Assembly (NCBI GenBank): GCA_913060555.1
Contig: CAJXRS010000021.1
Coordinates: forward strand, 1 to 34,846
DNA: 34,846 nt
Reading direction: 5' to 3'
From: an uncultured Gammaproteobacteria bacterium
Lineage (GTDB): Bacteria > Pseudomonadota > Gammaproteobacteria > Pseudomonadales > Porticoccaceae
Part shown: one piece after another, positions 7,431 to 15,349 of the stretch
Layout of the letters: each line of letters starts with the position of its first letter
Position numbering within the stretch: position 1 is the stretch's first letter
Made by a program: the position numbers and the translations under genes
The notes under the pieces: model-generated
Told to the model about the DNA's origin: nothing
Databases searched by the model: none
The model's input: the letters and a program-made list of their open reading frames with translations, nothing else

Positions 7431-8672
7431 ATGCAACCACAGCACATCATGGAGGGCTATCGAGTTCTGGATTTCACCCAGTTTCTCGCCGGTCCCACCA
7501 CCACCCGGCTGATGGCCGAGATGGGAGCAGAAGTCATCAAGGTCGAACTGGCTCCCGCCGGCGATCCCACCCATCTGCTGCCCCACCGCCGTGCCGGACG
7601 CAGCGGCTACTACATTCAGCAAAATCGCGGCAAAAAAAGTGTCTGCGTCGATATCCGCAATCCCAAGGGTCTGGCGCTGATCAAGGAACTGGTCAGGTCC
7701 TGCGACGTGCTGCTGGAAAATTTTTCGCCCGGGGCCATCGGCCGCTTGGGGCTGGGTTGGGAGGTGGTCCACGCCCTGAATCCGGAACTCATCATGTGCT
7801 CGGTGTCGGCCTTCGGCCAGACCGGGCCCTTGTCCAGCCTCCCGGGTTTCGATTACATCGCCATGGCCGTATCCGGGGTCATGGACATGATCGGCGACCC
7901 CGATCAGCCGCCGTATTTCCCCATGCTGGGTATCGGCGATGTCAGCGCCGGGGTCCACGCCCTGGCGGCCATCAATGCGGCGCTGCTCTACCGTTACAAG
8001 ACCGGGCGCGGTCAGTACATCGACATTTCGCTGCTGGATGCCTATTTCCACAGCCACGAAATCAATGTTCAGGCGTATTCGGGCAGCAAGGGGAAGATTC
8101 AGCCCAGGCGCTCGGGCCATCACCACTACGCGGCCGCTCCCCTGGGGCTGTTCCATTGTCGCGATGGTTACCTGTTCATGGTGGTCATGGCGCGCCAGTG
8201 GGGACCTTTGTGCAAGGCGATGGGGCGTGACGATCTCGCCGACAATCCTAACTACGACACCAATCTCAAGCGGGTCGAGCGACGCGCGGAGATCGTTGCC
8301 ATCATCGAGGACTGGCTGCGCGACTACGATCGCGATGACGCGCTGCGCATCCTGCAGGACATGCATGTGCCGGTGGCGCCAGTGCTCAGCGTTCCCGAAG
8401 CCATGGAGCATCCGCACCTGATCGAGCGCCAGGTGGTGCGCACCATCCAGGATCGCGGCTATGGTGAACTGCAGATTCCAGGGATCCCCCTGCGCTTTTC
8501 CGAGTTTCCCGAACCCCTGGATCTCCAGGCCCCTTACCTGGGCGAGCACAACCGCGAGGTGATGACGAAGTTTGGCGGAGTCACTGCACAAGAGGTTGCG
8601 GCACTGGAGGCCGAAGGCGTGCTTCATACCCAGCCGCTGCCAGAGGGTGTGGCCACCGTGGCCGGCCTCTGA
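7431..8672 (+). CDS. class III (CaiB/BaiF) CoA-transferase, tandem copy 4
   Basis: 413 residues. Catalytic Asp170 sits in GIGDVSAG, N-terminal YRVLDFTQFLAGPTTTRLM and QQNRGKKS are conserved, and the loop position reads ARQ. It also departs from the other copies at 144-150 (AMAVSGV in place of AQAYAGV), close to the active-site Asp, which suggests a different substrate. The ATG at 7431 follows GGAGGAG; an open frame extends 37 codons upstream into the end of copy 3 without similarity. It is the last copy and ends 15 bp before the convergent phosphoribosyltransferase gene. Confidence 0.92.
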   Translation: MQPQHIMEGYRVLDFTQFLAGPTTTRLMAEMGAEVIKVELAPAGDPTHLLPHRRAGRSGYYIQQNRGKKSVCVDIRNPKGLALIKELVRSCDVLLENFSPGAIGRLGLGWEVVHALNPELIMCSVSAFGQTGPLSSLPGFDYIAMAVSGVMDMIGDPDQPPYFPMLGIGDVSAGVHALAAINAALLYRYKTGRGQYIDISLLDAYFHSHEINVQAYSGSKGKIQPRRSGHHHYAAAPLGLFHCRDGYLFMVVMARQWGPLCKAMGRDDLADNPNYDTNLKRVERRAEIVAIIEDWLRDYDRDDALRILQDMHVPVAPVLSVPEAMEHPHLIERQVVRTIQDRGYGELQIPGIPLRFSEFPEPLDLQAPYLGEHNREVMTKFGGVTAQEVAALEAEGVLHTQPLPEGVATVAGL

Positions 8673-8687
8673 CGTTTGCCGCCGGGA

Positions 8688-9239
8688 TCAGCGTCCTTTC
8701 GCCACCAGCAGGTCGGCGATCGGGCCCTTGCCGCTGCGGATCTCGGCTTCGCCCAGCCCGACCAGTTCATGGGGGAATACCAGCCAGGCGTCTGTCGTGT
8801 GGAGGTGGTAGTCGGGAATCAGGCCGCAGCGGTTGCGGCCGGGTTTGTACCAGGGGCAGGCCGTGCGCAGCTCCCGCTCCCCAGGCGCCGCGGACAATGC
8901 CGCCAGCAGTGCCTGGAGACTGCGTCCGGTGTCCAGGACGTCATCCACCACCAGCAGGCGGCGGTAGTCGGTGATCTCCTCCAGCAGGCCCGCAAGGCCG
9001 TGGATGGCCACCTGCTCGCGTTGCGCATCGATGCCGGTGTACGCACTGACCCGTACCGGCAGGTGCTCACAGTGATGGCCGTGGAAACTCAGATATTCGT
9101 GGACCGCGATGGCGATGGGCGCGCCGCCGCGCCAGACACCCAGCAGCAGGTCGGGCCGGTAACCGCTGGCGTGGACCAGGGCGCCGAGCCGAAAGCTTTC
9201 CGCGAGCAGGGTTTCGGCGGCGATGAATTGTTTCGACAT
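8688..9239 (-). CDS. phosphoribosyltransferase, hypoxanthine/xanthine type
   Basis: This 183-residue type I phosphoribosyltransferase carries the PRPP-binding loop LLVVDDVLDTGRSL. It resembles the hypoxanthine-phosphoribosyltransferase-like group with an upstream GVWRGGAPIA segment, where a cis-peptide loop binds pyrophosphate in the family. A purine base is the likely substrate; which one cannot be told. The C-terminal PWYKPGRN...PDYHLHTTDAWLVFPHEL is characteristic of this group. It is on the opposite strand, between copy 4 and the acyl-CoA synthetase, so it interrupts the catabolic series and probably is not part of it. The ribosome-binding site is weak; a TACACT -10-like element lies upstream at 9275-9280. 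Confidence 0.85.
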   Translation of the reverse strand: MSKQFIAAETLLAESFRLGALVHASGYRPDLLLGVWRGGAPIAIAVHEYLSFHGHHCEHLPVRVSAYTGIDAQREQVAIHGLAGLLEEITDYRRLLVVDDVLDTGRSLQALLAALSAAPGERELRTACPWYKPGRNRCGLIPDYHLHTTDAWLVFPHELVGLGEAEIRSGKGPIADLLVAKGR

Positions 9240-9301
9240 GGGGTCGCGACCACCACCGGACCTGGATGCACCTCAGTGTAGCCTGCTCCCGGGCGGCGCG
9301 G

Positions 9302-9330
9302 TTGCCGGCCGCCGGGCTTTTCCCGACAAT
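9302..9330 (+). promoter_or_regulatory. candidate promoter for the acyl-CoA synthetase
   Basis: TTGCCG (9302-9307), a 17-bp spacer and GACAAT (9325-9330), ending 35 bp before the ATG. The -35 and spacing match the candidate upstream of CoA-transferase 1. By eye only. Confidence 0.35.
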
Positions 9331-9365
9331 ACCGGCCCCACGGCCCCGGATCCGATGAGATTGCC

Positions 9366-11039
9366 ATGCAGGCGCACAGTTACGGTTGCGGAACCGCTCA
9401 GGCTCCACTGATCTATCAGACTATCGGCGAATTGCTCGAGCAGATGGCCGTCGAGCACTCCGAGCGCGAGGCCTTGGTAATCCCCCATCAGGGTGTGCGC
9501 TGGACCTACGCCGAGTACCGCCGGGAAATCGATCGTCTCGCCACCGGCTTGCTGGCGCTGGGACTCCAGCCGGGCGATCGGCTGGGAATCTGGGCGCCCA
9601 ACTGCTACGAGTGGTGCCTCACCCAGTTCGCCAGCGCGCGCATCGGCGCCATCCTGGTCTGCATCAACCCGGCCTATCGGACCTACGAGCTCGAATACGC
9701 CCTCAACAAGGTGCAGTGCCGGGCGCTGATCACCGCGGAGTCCTTCAAGACCAGTCAATATCTGCGTATGTTGCAGGAGCTGGCCCCGGAGCTGGACTCC
9801 TGTGTACCGGGCGCGCTGGAAGCCACCCGGCTGCCCCACCTCGAGACCGTGATTCGCATGGGTGAGGCGCAGACCGCGGGCATGTTCAATTTCGGCGCCG
9901 TCTGCGAACTGGGTACCGACGTCGAGTATCGCCGCATGGCCGAGATCGGTGCCCGGTTGTCGCCGGACGATGCCATCAACATCCAGTTCACCAGTGGTAC
10001 CACGGGCAATCCCAAGGGCGCGACCCTGAGCCACTGCAATGTGCTCAACAATGGCAAGATCAATGGCGACATGATGCGCCTGGTGCCGGGCGATCGGGTG
10101 TGTATCCCCGTGCCCCTGTATCACTGCTTCGGGATGGTGATCGGCAATCTGGGGTGCCTGACCCACGCCGCCACCGCGGTGTTCCCGGGCGAGGCCTTCG
10201 AACCCCTGGCGACCCTGAAAACCGTGGCCGAGGAGCGCTGCACTGCGCTCCACGGCGTGCCCACCATGTTTATCGCCGAACTGGATCATCCGGATTTCGA
10301 CCGCTTCGATCTGAGCTCGCTGCGCACCGGCATCATGGCCGGCGCTCCCTGTCCGGTGCAGGTCATGGAGCAGGTGATGGGGCGCATGGGGATCGGGGAA
10401 ATCCTGATCGCCTACGGTCAGACCGAACTCAGCCCGGTGAGCCACATCACGGCCCCGGACGATGCCGTCGACAAGCGGGTCGGCACCGTGGGAAAACCCT
10501 GTCCCTACCTGGAGACCAAGATCGTCGACGACACCAACCTGGTGGTGCCCATCGGCGAAAAGGGCGAGATCTGTACCCGGGGTTACGCGGTCATGCTGGG
10601 GTATTGGGACGATGAGGAAAAGACCCGCGAGACCATCGACCGTGGCGGCTGGCTGCACTCCGGCGATATCGGGGTGATGGACGCCGACGGCTATGTCCAG
10701 GTCACCGGGCGCATCAAGGACATGATCATCCGCGGCGGTGAAAACGTCTATCCGCGCGAGGTGGAGGAGTTTCTCTACAGCCATCCGGGCATCCAGGAGG
10801 TCCAGGTGATCGGCGTGCCCGACGAGAAGTACGGCGAACAAATCTGCGCCTGGATCAAGTGCCGCGAGGGCCATGTGCTCACCGAGCAAGAGGTCCGCGA
10901 CTTCTGCCGCGACCGGATCACCCATTTCAAGGTTCCCCGTCACATCCGCTTTGTCGAGGACTATCCGATGACGGTCACCGGCAAGATCCAGAAGTTCAAG
11001 ATGCGTGAGACCATGATCGAGCAGCTCGGCCTGGGCTGA
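9366..11039 (+). CDS. AMP-forming acyl-CoA synthetase (fatty-acyl-CoA ligase)
   Basis: A 557-residue adenylate-forming CoA ligase that activates a carboxylic acid via acyl-AMP. The P-loop [12 protein letters not shown] (208-219), the YGQTELSP motif, GWLHSGDIG with the ATP-binding Asp, the [16 protein letters not shown] hinge, and the C-terminal catalytic lysine in [10 protein letters not shown] are all present. Overall it resembles medium-chain or ACSF2-type fatty-acyl-CoA ligases, but chain length or aromatic preference cannot be inferred. The ATG at 9366 is the first in frame. It is followed 39 bp later by an SDR, probably as one transcript, and complements the CoA-transferases as a second route for loading CoA. 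Confidence 0.92.
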   Translation: MQAHSYGCGTAQAPLIYQTIGELLEQMAVEHSEREALVIPHQGVRWTYAEYRREIDRLATGLLALGLQPGDRLGIWAPNCYEWCLTQFASARIGAILVCINPAYRTYELEYALNKVQCRALITAESFKTSQYLRMLQELAPELDSCVPGALEATRLPHLETVIRMGEAQTAGMFNFGAVCELGTDVEYRRMAEIGARLSPDDAINIQFTSGTTGNPKGATLSHCNVLNNGKINGDMMRLVPGDRVCIPVPLYHCFGMVIGNLGCLTHAATAVFPGEAFEPLATLKTVAEERCTALHGVPTMFIAELDHPDFDRFDLSSLRTGIMAGAPCPVQVMEQVMGRMGIGEILIAYGQTELSPVSHITAPDDAVDKRVGTVGKPCPYLETKIVDDTNLVVPIGEKGEICTRGYAVMLGYWDDEEKTRETIDRGGWLHSGDIGVMDADGYVQVTGRIKDMIIRGGENVYPREVEEFLYSHPGIQEVQVIGVPDEKYGEQICAWIKCREGHVLTEQEVRDFCRDRITHFKVPRHIRFVEDYPMTVTGKIQKFKMRETMIEQLGLG

Positions 11040-11078
11040 GGCGCATCGCCATTCATCGCCAATCGAGAGGAGTCAGTC

Positions 11079-11849
11079 ATGAATTTGCAGGATAGGGTAG
11101 TACTGGTCACCGGCGGGGCTTCCGGTCTCGGCCGCGCTACCGTCGAGGCGTTCGCCGAGCGCGGCGCGCGGGTGGCGATTTTCGATCTCAATGCCGAAGC
11201 CGGCGCCGAGGTGGTGGCGGCCCTGGGTGCCGAGCGGACGCTGTTCGAAGCCGTCGACGTGGCCTCTGCGACGGCCGTGGAGGCGGCCGTCGACAGGGTC
11301 GTGGACCGTTTCGGTGCGCTCCACGTACTGATCAATTGCGCCGGGATTGGGCCGGCAAAGAAAATCCTGGATCGGGACAACAACCCGATGCCGCTCGAGG
11401 ATTTCACCAAGATCGTCGGCATCAATCTTGGTGGTAGCTTCAATGTCGCGCGCTGTGTCGCGGCCGCCATGGCCAAAAACGAACTGGAAAACGGCGAGCG
11501 CGGCGTCATCGTGCATACCGCTTCGGTCGCGGCCTATGAGGGGCAGGTCGGACAGTGCGCCTATTCCGCCAGCAAGGGCGGCGTGGTGGGTATGACCTTG
11601 CCGATGGCGCGGGATCTCGCCAATCTGGGAATTCGGGTCAATACCATCGCGCCCGGGATCATGGCGACGCCGCTGCTGATGGCGATGCCGGAAAAGGTTC
11701 GCGCTTCGCTGGCGGCCAGCGTGCCCAACCCCTCGCGGCTCGGAGAGCCCGCCGAATACGGCGCGCTGGCGGTCCATATTGCGGAGAATGGCTACATCAA
11801 CGGCGAAACCATCCGGATCGATGGCGCCATTCGCATGCAGCCGCGCTGA
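11079..11849 (+). CDS. SDR-family dehydrogenase, 3-hydroxyacyl-CoA dehydrogenase type II-like
   Basis: This 256-residue classical short-chain dehydrogenase has the nucleotide-binding TGGASGLG (11-18), the NCAG motif (86-89), and catalytic Asn116, Ser149, Tyr162 and Lys166 (YSASK). Asp36 after the second strand (VAIFDL) suggests NAD(H) preference. Residues such as the NxxAKKILDRDNNPMPLEDF insert and the C-terminal RLGEPAEYGALAVHIAEN are like type II 3-hydroxyacyl-CoA dehydrogenases (HSD17B10 relatives), so oxidation of a 3-hydroxyacyl-CoA is the best guess. It starts with GAGAGGAG before the ATG and is 39 bp after the acyl-CoA synthetase. Confidence 0.88.
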   Translation: MNLQDRVVLVTGGASGLGRATVEAFAERGARVAIFDLNAEAGAEVVAALGAERTLFEAVDVASATAVEAAVDRVVDRFGALHVLINCAGIGPAKKILDRDNNPMPLEDFTKIVGINLGGSFNVARCVAAAMAKNELENGERGVIVHTASVAAYEGQVGQCAYSASKGGVVGMTLPMARDLANLGIRVNTIAPGIMATPLLMAMPEKVRASLAASVPNPSRLGEPAEYGALAVHIAENGYINGETIRIDGAIRMQPR

Positions 11850-11899
11850 CCCGGCCCGAGCGGCGGCCACGTCTGCGGCCGCCGATCTCCGCTGCGACC

Positions 11900-13126
11900 A
11901 TGACTGAAATCCTGCTCGTCAATGTGTCCGGCCCCGATCGGCCGGGCGTCACCTGTGCGGTATCCCAGGTGCTCGCCGAGCATGGCGCCACCATTCTGGA
12001 TATTGGCCAGGCCGTGATCCACGACACCCTGAGCCTTGGGCTGCTCGCCGGGGTACCGCGCCCCCAGGAAGTGGAGCCGGCCATGGAGGAATTGCGCGTG
12101 GCGCTGGGCGAGCTGGGGCTCAGGGTGCGCTTCGAGGCGGTGTCCGCAGACGCCTATGAACACTGGGTCGGCCAGCAGGGCAAGCCGCGGCACATCGTCA
12201 CCCTGCTGGGGCGCTCCATTCTGGCCGGGTACATCGCGCAGATCGCCCAGCTCATCACCGGCCACGGGCTCAACATCGACAAGATCACCCGACTCTCGGG
12301 CCGCGTGCCACTGCGCGCGGCCGAGCGGCCGGTGAACGCCTGCGTGGAATTCTCGGTGCGTGGCGGCAGCGGGGATCTGGGCAGTCTGCGCACTTCGCTG
12401 CTGGAGTTGGCCACCGAGCTCGACATCGACATCGCCTATCAGGAGGACAACATCTTCCGCCGCCACCGCCGGCTGGTAGTGTTCGACATGGACAGCACCC
12501 TGATCGAGAACGAAGTCATCGACGAGCTGGCGCAACGCGCCGGGGTCGGCGATCAGGTTGCCGCCATCACCGAGCGGGCGATGCGTGGAGAGCTGGATTT
12601 TCAACACAGCTTCCGGGAACGTTTGGCATTGCTCCGGGGGCTGCCGGAGACTGTGCTCGATGAGGTGTACCAGGGGCTGACCCTCACCGAGGGTGCGGAG
12701 CATCTGATCGCGACACTGAAAGCGCTCGGCTACAAGACGGCCATCCTGTCCGGAGGCTTCACCTGTATCGGCCGGCGCCTCCAGCGGCGCCTGGGCATCG
12801 ATTACCTGTTCGCGAACGAGCTCGAGATTTGCGACGGCCGCGTCACCGGAGCGGTGAGCGGCACCATCGTCGATGCCACCCGCAAAGCGGAACTGTTGCG
12901 CGAACTGGCGGCGCGCGAGGGGATCAGTCTGCAGCAGACCATTGCGGTCGGCGATGGCGCCAACGACCTGCAGATGCTCGGCGTGGCCGGCCTGGGCATC
13001 GCGTTTCGCGCCAAGCCACTGGTGCGGGCCAGTGCCAAGCAGTCCATCTCCCAGCTGGGCCTCGATGGGATCCTCTACCTGATGGGCATCAGCGATCGCG
13101 ATGCCCGACTCATTCCAGCAGGCTGA
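11900..13126 (+). CDS. serB: phosphoserine phosphatase with two ACT-type domains
   Basis: 408 residues. The last step of serine synthesis is dephosphorylation of O-phosphoserine by a HAD-family enzyme. The catalytic motif DMDSTLIENE carries the nucleophile Asp196 and acid Asp198; later motifs SGGFT and GDGANDLQML complete the HAD set. Two N-terminal ACT-type domains (about 1-80 and 97-180) precede it, as in the longer Pseudomonas-type SerB. The ATG at 11900 was chosen because the ACT fold starts immediately (MTEILLVNVSGPDRPG); the frame stays open far upstream, overlapping the SDR. Its last 17 bp overlap the end of the opposing fimX-like gene. Confidence 0.95.
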   Translation: MTEILLVNVSGPDRPGVTCAVSQVLAEHGATILDIGQAVIHDTLSLGLLAGVPRPQEVEPAMEELRVALGELGLRVRFEAVSADAYEHWVGQQGKPRHIVTLLGRSILAGYIAQIAQLITGHGLNIDKITRLSGRVPLRAAERPVNACVEFSVRGGSGDLGSLRTSLLELATELDIDIAYQEDNIFRRHRRLVVFDMDSTLIENEVIDELAQRAGVGDQVAAITERAMRGELDFQHSFRERLALLRGLPETVLDEVYQGLTLTEGAEHLIATLKALGYKTAILSGGFTCIGRRLQRRLGIDYLFANELEICDGRVTGAVSGTIVDATRKAELLRELAAREGISLQQTIAVGDGANDLQMLGVAGLGIAFRAKPLVRASAKQSISQLGLDGILYLMGISDRDARLIPAG

Positions 13127-15200
13127 ATTCGTAGTCCATGGACTCGGCCGGGCTCTGGATGTAGTAGCCCTGGATGTGATCGACCCCGAGCTTCCACAGC
13201 AGGGGAATGATCGACGCGTCCTCGACGAAGGGCACGATTACGTGTACGCCGGCCTCCTTGGCCGCGGTGATACAGGCGCTGAGCTGCTCGACACCCTCGG
13301 TGCTGGTGGCCGCGCGCAGCACCAGTGATTGATCCGGTTTGACGAATTCGAATCTGGCGTCGGAGAGGATGCGACCCGGCGGGCTCGACAGGCCGTAGTG
13401 TGTCAGCCCCAGCCTCACCTCGAGGTCGGCGAGCTGCTCGGCGAGCGTCCGGGTGGCGTTTACCGCCAGGCTGACGTCTTTTTCCTCGATCTGAAAGATC
13501 AGATTGCGCGGATCGATGCGGGCGGCCTGGAAGGACAGCTTCAGCCAGTCGGCGAAGCCGGGATCCCGTAGCGAAGGCGCGCTGACCTTGAGGAACAGCC
13601 GGGTGCGCGGATGCTGGTCGAGGCGCTCGCGCAGCACCCGGAAGCCTTCCAGGATCGCCCAGCGGTCGAGATCTCCGGCGACGCCGGTGCGAAAGGCACG
13701 CTTGAACAGATCCTGGGGAATGCCGGCGGGCAGCTCGGAGATCGTCTGGCGGGTGAATGCTTCGTAATCCTCGTATTGCTGCTCCTTGAGCGCCACAATG
13801 GGCTGGAAGGCGAGGCCCAACATGCGCTGTTCCAGCATCTGGCGCACGAACTGCTTGATATTGTTCTCTTCGTTGAGCCCGGCGAGGCTTGTGGGATAGA
13901 GATCCTCGAACAGCCGGACGGGGGTGCTGACGCCCGCACTTCCTTCCGTATCCAGGGCGCGTACCGCCTTGAGGCAGCGATCCATCCAGCTGGTGGACTG
14001 CTCGTGATCGTTGTCGATCGCCGTGATACCAATGCTGAAATGCAGGTTGACGCTTTCGTTGCCCAGATCGATGGTTTCCCGATCGAGTTCGGTGCACAGG
14101 TTTTCCGCCATACGGCGGGCGTCGGCCAGCGTATAGTTGGAGGTCAGGAACAGAAAGGCGTTGTCCCGCACCCGGCCCAGCGGCAACTCCGCGCCCAACT
14201 GGCGGCGCAGGAAACGCCAAGCGCCGATCATCGCCTGCTCAGCGGCGTGGACGCCGGCGTCGCCCTGCAGCCGGTCGAACTCGTCCACCCGAGTGTAGTA
14301 GAGCAAACAGGGCTTTTGGGTGTCGACGGTTCCCTGCATGACTTTTTCGATCTGTTCTTTCATCCGCCCCAGATTGACCTGCCGGGCCTCGACGACTTCA
14401 GGGTTGACAGCGGCGCGGTGTTCCGAGGCCATGGCCTCGGTGAGGCCGGATTGCCCGTCGACGCTGGTGTCGGCGACGCGCCAGAGCAGTGCCGGTTCGC
14501 CTTCGTAATCGACCTGATTGATCTGCACTTCCACGTTAATGCTGGTACCGTCTGCGCGTTTGAAGCGCATGGTGCGGCGCTCCGCCGGCAGTGGTTCGGT
14601 GGCCGACAGTGGGCGCAGCAGCGGCTTGAGTTCGTCCTGCATGTCGGTGTCGAGCGCGTCGGCGACCGGCGATAGCAGCGTATCTTCGGCGCTCTGGCCG
14701 AGCATTGCGACATAGACTTGATTGGCATAGATATGAATGCCGTCGGCGATCAATGCGATGGCATCCCGCGAGCTGTCCATCAGTCTTGCGCAGCGCCGCT
14801 CCGAGAGCGTGTGTCGGCGCTGCCAGAAATCGCGTTCGCGGTGCAGTTCCCGTTCGCGGAGCACTCGCCGGATCACATGGAGCAGGTGCTGATCCTCGCC
14901 GAAAGTGATGACGTCGGCGGCGCCGATGCGCAAGCCCTCGGTAACGCGGTCGGGCTCCGGGGTGGCGTGCAACAGGATGACGGGGATGTCGAGCGACAGG
15001 TTGCGGATCTGACTGATCAGCTTTCTCACCAACACCCGGTCGTCATCGCTGTCATAAGCGGCCAGCAACAGCGCCGCGTCCTGGCGGTCGGACTCGATTT
15101 CACCGGCTTCCAGGAGCTGGACATCGACCTGTTGAAAAGCGTCCCGCAACAGGCTGACGAGTCCATCGATCTGGTCAGAGCAGGTGGTGAGTACCTTCAA
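13110..15200 (-). CDS. fimX: FimX-like protein: REC-like, PAS, degenerate GGDEF and EAL domains
   Basis: The 696-residue length is close to Pseudomonas FimX (about 690). Domain order: receiver-like (1-130, no clear phospho-acceptor), PAS (about 135-245), GGDEF-type (about 290-430) and EAL-type (about 445-690). Both catalytic signatures are lost: the GGDEF site reads RDNAF (345-349), and the EAL site reads EAF (480-482, FQPIVALKEQQYEDYEAFTR). In Pseudomonas and Xanthomonas such a protein binds c-di-GMP through the EAL domain and controls type IV pilus assembly; that role is inferred here. The start is a TTG at 15200, supported by AGGGA upstream and a receiver-like N-terminus (MKVLTT); the next Met would remove the first domain. 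The serB neighbour matches Pseudomonas. Confidence 0.85.
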   Translation of the reverse strand: MKVLTTCSDQIDGLVSLLRDAFQQVDVQLLEAGEIESDRQDAALLLAAYDSDDDRVLVRKLISQIRNLSLDIPVILLHATPEPDRVTEGLRIGAADVITFGEDQHLLHVIRRVLRERELHRERDFWQRRHTLSERRCARLMDSSRDAIALIADGIHIYANQVYVAMLGQSAEDTLLSPVADALDTDMQDELKPLLRPLSATEPLPAERRTMRFKRADGTSINVEVQINQVDYEGEPALLWRVADTSVDGQSGLTEAMASEHRAAVNPEVVEARQVNLGRMKEQIEKVMQGTVDTQKPCLLYYTRVDEFDRLQGDAGVHAAEQAMIGAWRFLRRQLGAELPLGRVRDNAFLFLTSNYTLADARRMAENLCTELDRETIDLGNESVNLHFSIGITAIDNDHEQSTSWMDRCLKAVRALDTEGSAGVSTPVRLFEDLYPTSLAGLNEENNIKQFVRQMLEQRMLGLAFQPIVALKEQQYEDYEAFTRQTISELPAGIPQDLFKRAFRTGVAGDLDRWAILEGFRVLRERLDQHPRTRLFLKVSAPSLRDPGFADWLKLSFQAARIDPRNLIFQIEEKDVSLAVNATRTLAEQLADLEVRLGLTHYGLSSPPGRILSDARFEFVKPDQSLVLRAATSTEGVEQLSACITAAKEAGVHVIVPFVEDASIIPLLWKLGVDHIQGYYIQSPAESMDYEFSLLE

Positions 15201-15251
15201 AACGCTGTTCCCTATGCTGGGCGCACACCGGGTCCGGGTGCGGATGGCGGT

Positions 15252-15296
15252 GCCGAAGTGCCTCCTGAGAGGCTGCCGTCATCCTGACGCTTCGGT
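15252..15296 (-). ncRNA. possible three-way-junction leader RNA of the fimX-like gene
   Basis: Read on the minus strand, CCGAAG...CTTCGG (6 bp) encloses two hairpins: CGTC-(AGGAT)-GACG and GCCTC-(TCAG)-GAGGC, all perfect. It sits between the candidate promoter and the TTG start. It does not show the conserved sequence of known c-di-GMP riboswitches. Folding is by eye, and chance is possible. Confidence 0.35.
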
Positions 15297-15309
15297 GGTG
15301 GCGAAGCCT

Positions 15310-15338
15310 ATTCTAAGCAGTTGGGCGAGGGTTGAGAA
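15310..15338 (-). promoter_or_regulatory. candidate promoter for the fimX-like gene
   Basis: On the minus strand, TTCTCA (15333-15338), a 17-bp spacer and TAGAAT (15310-15315). It predicts a leader of about 100 nt before the TTG at 15200. Confidence 0.45.
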
Positions 15339-15349
15339 AGCGCTTCCGC

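Noticed and set aside
9273-10943. 556-codon minus-strand open frame
   Set aside because: Shadow of the acyl-CoA synthetase; composition is not protein-like.
15252-15296. Known c-di-GMP riboswitch (GEMM) upstream of fimX
   Set aside because: The conserved GEMM core and tetraloop-receptor sequences are absent; only a generic three-way junction is visible.
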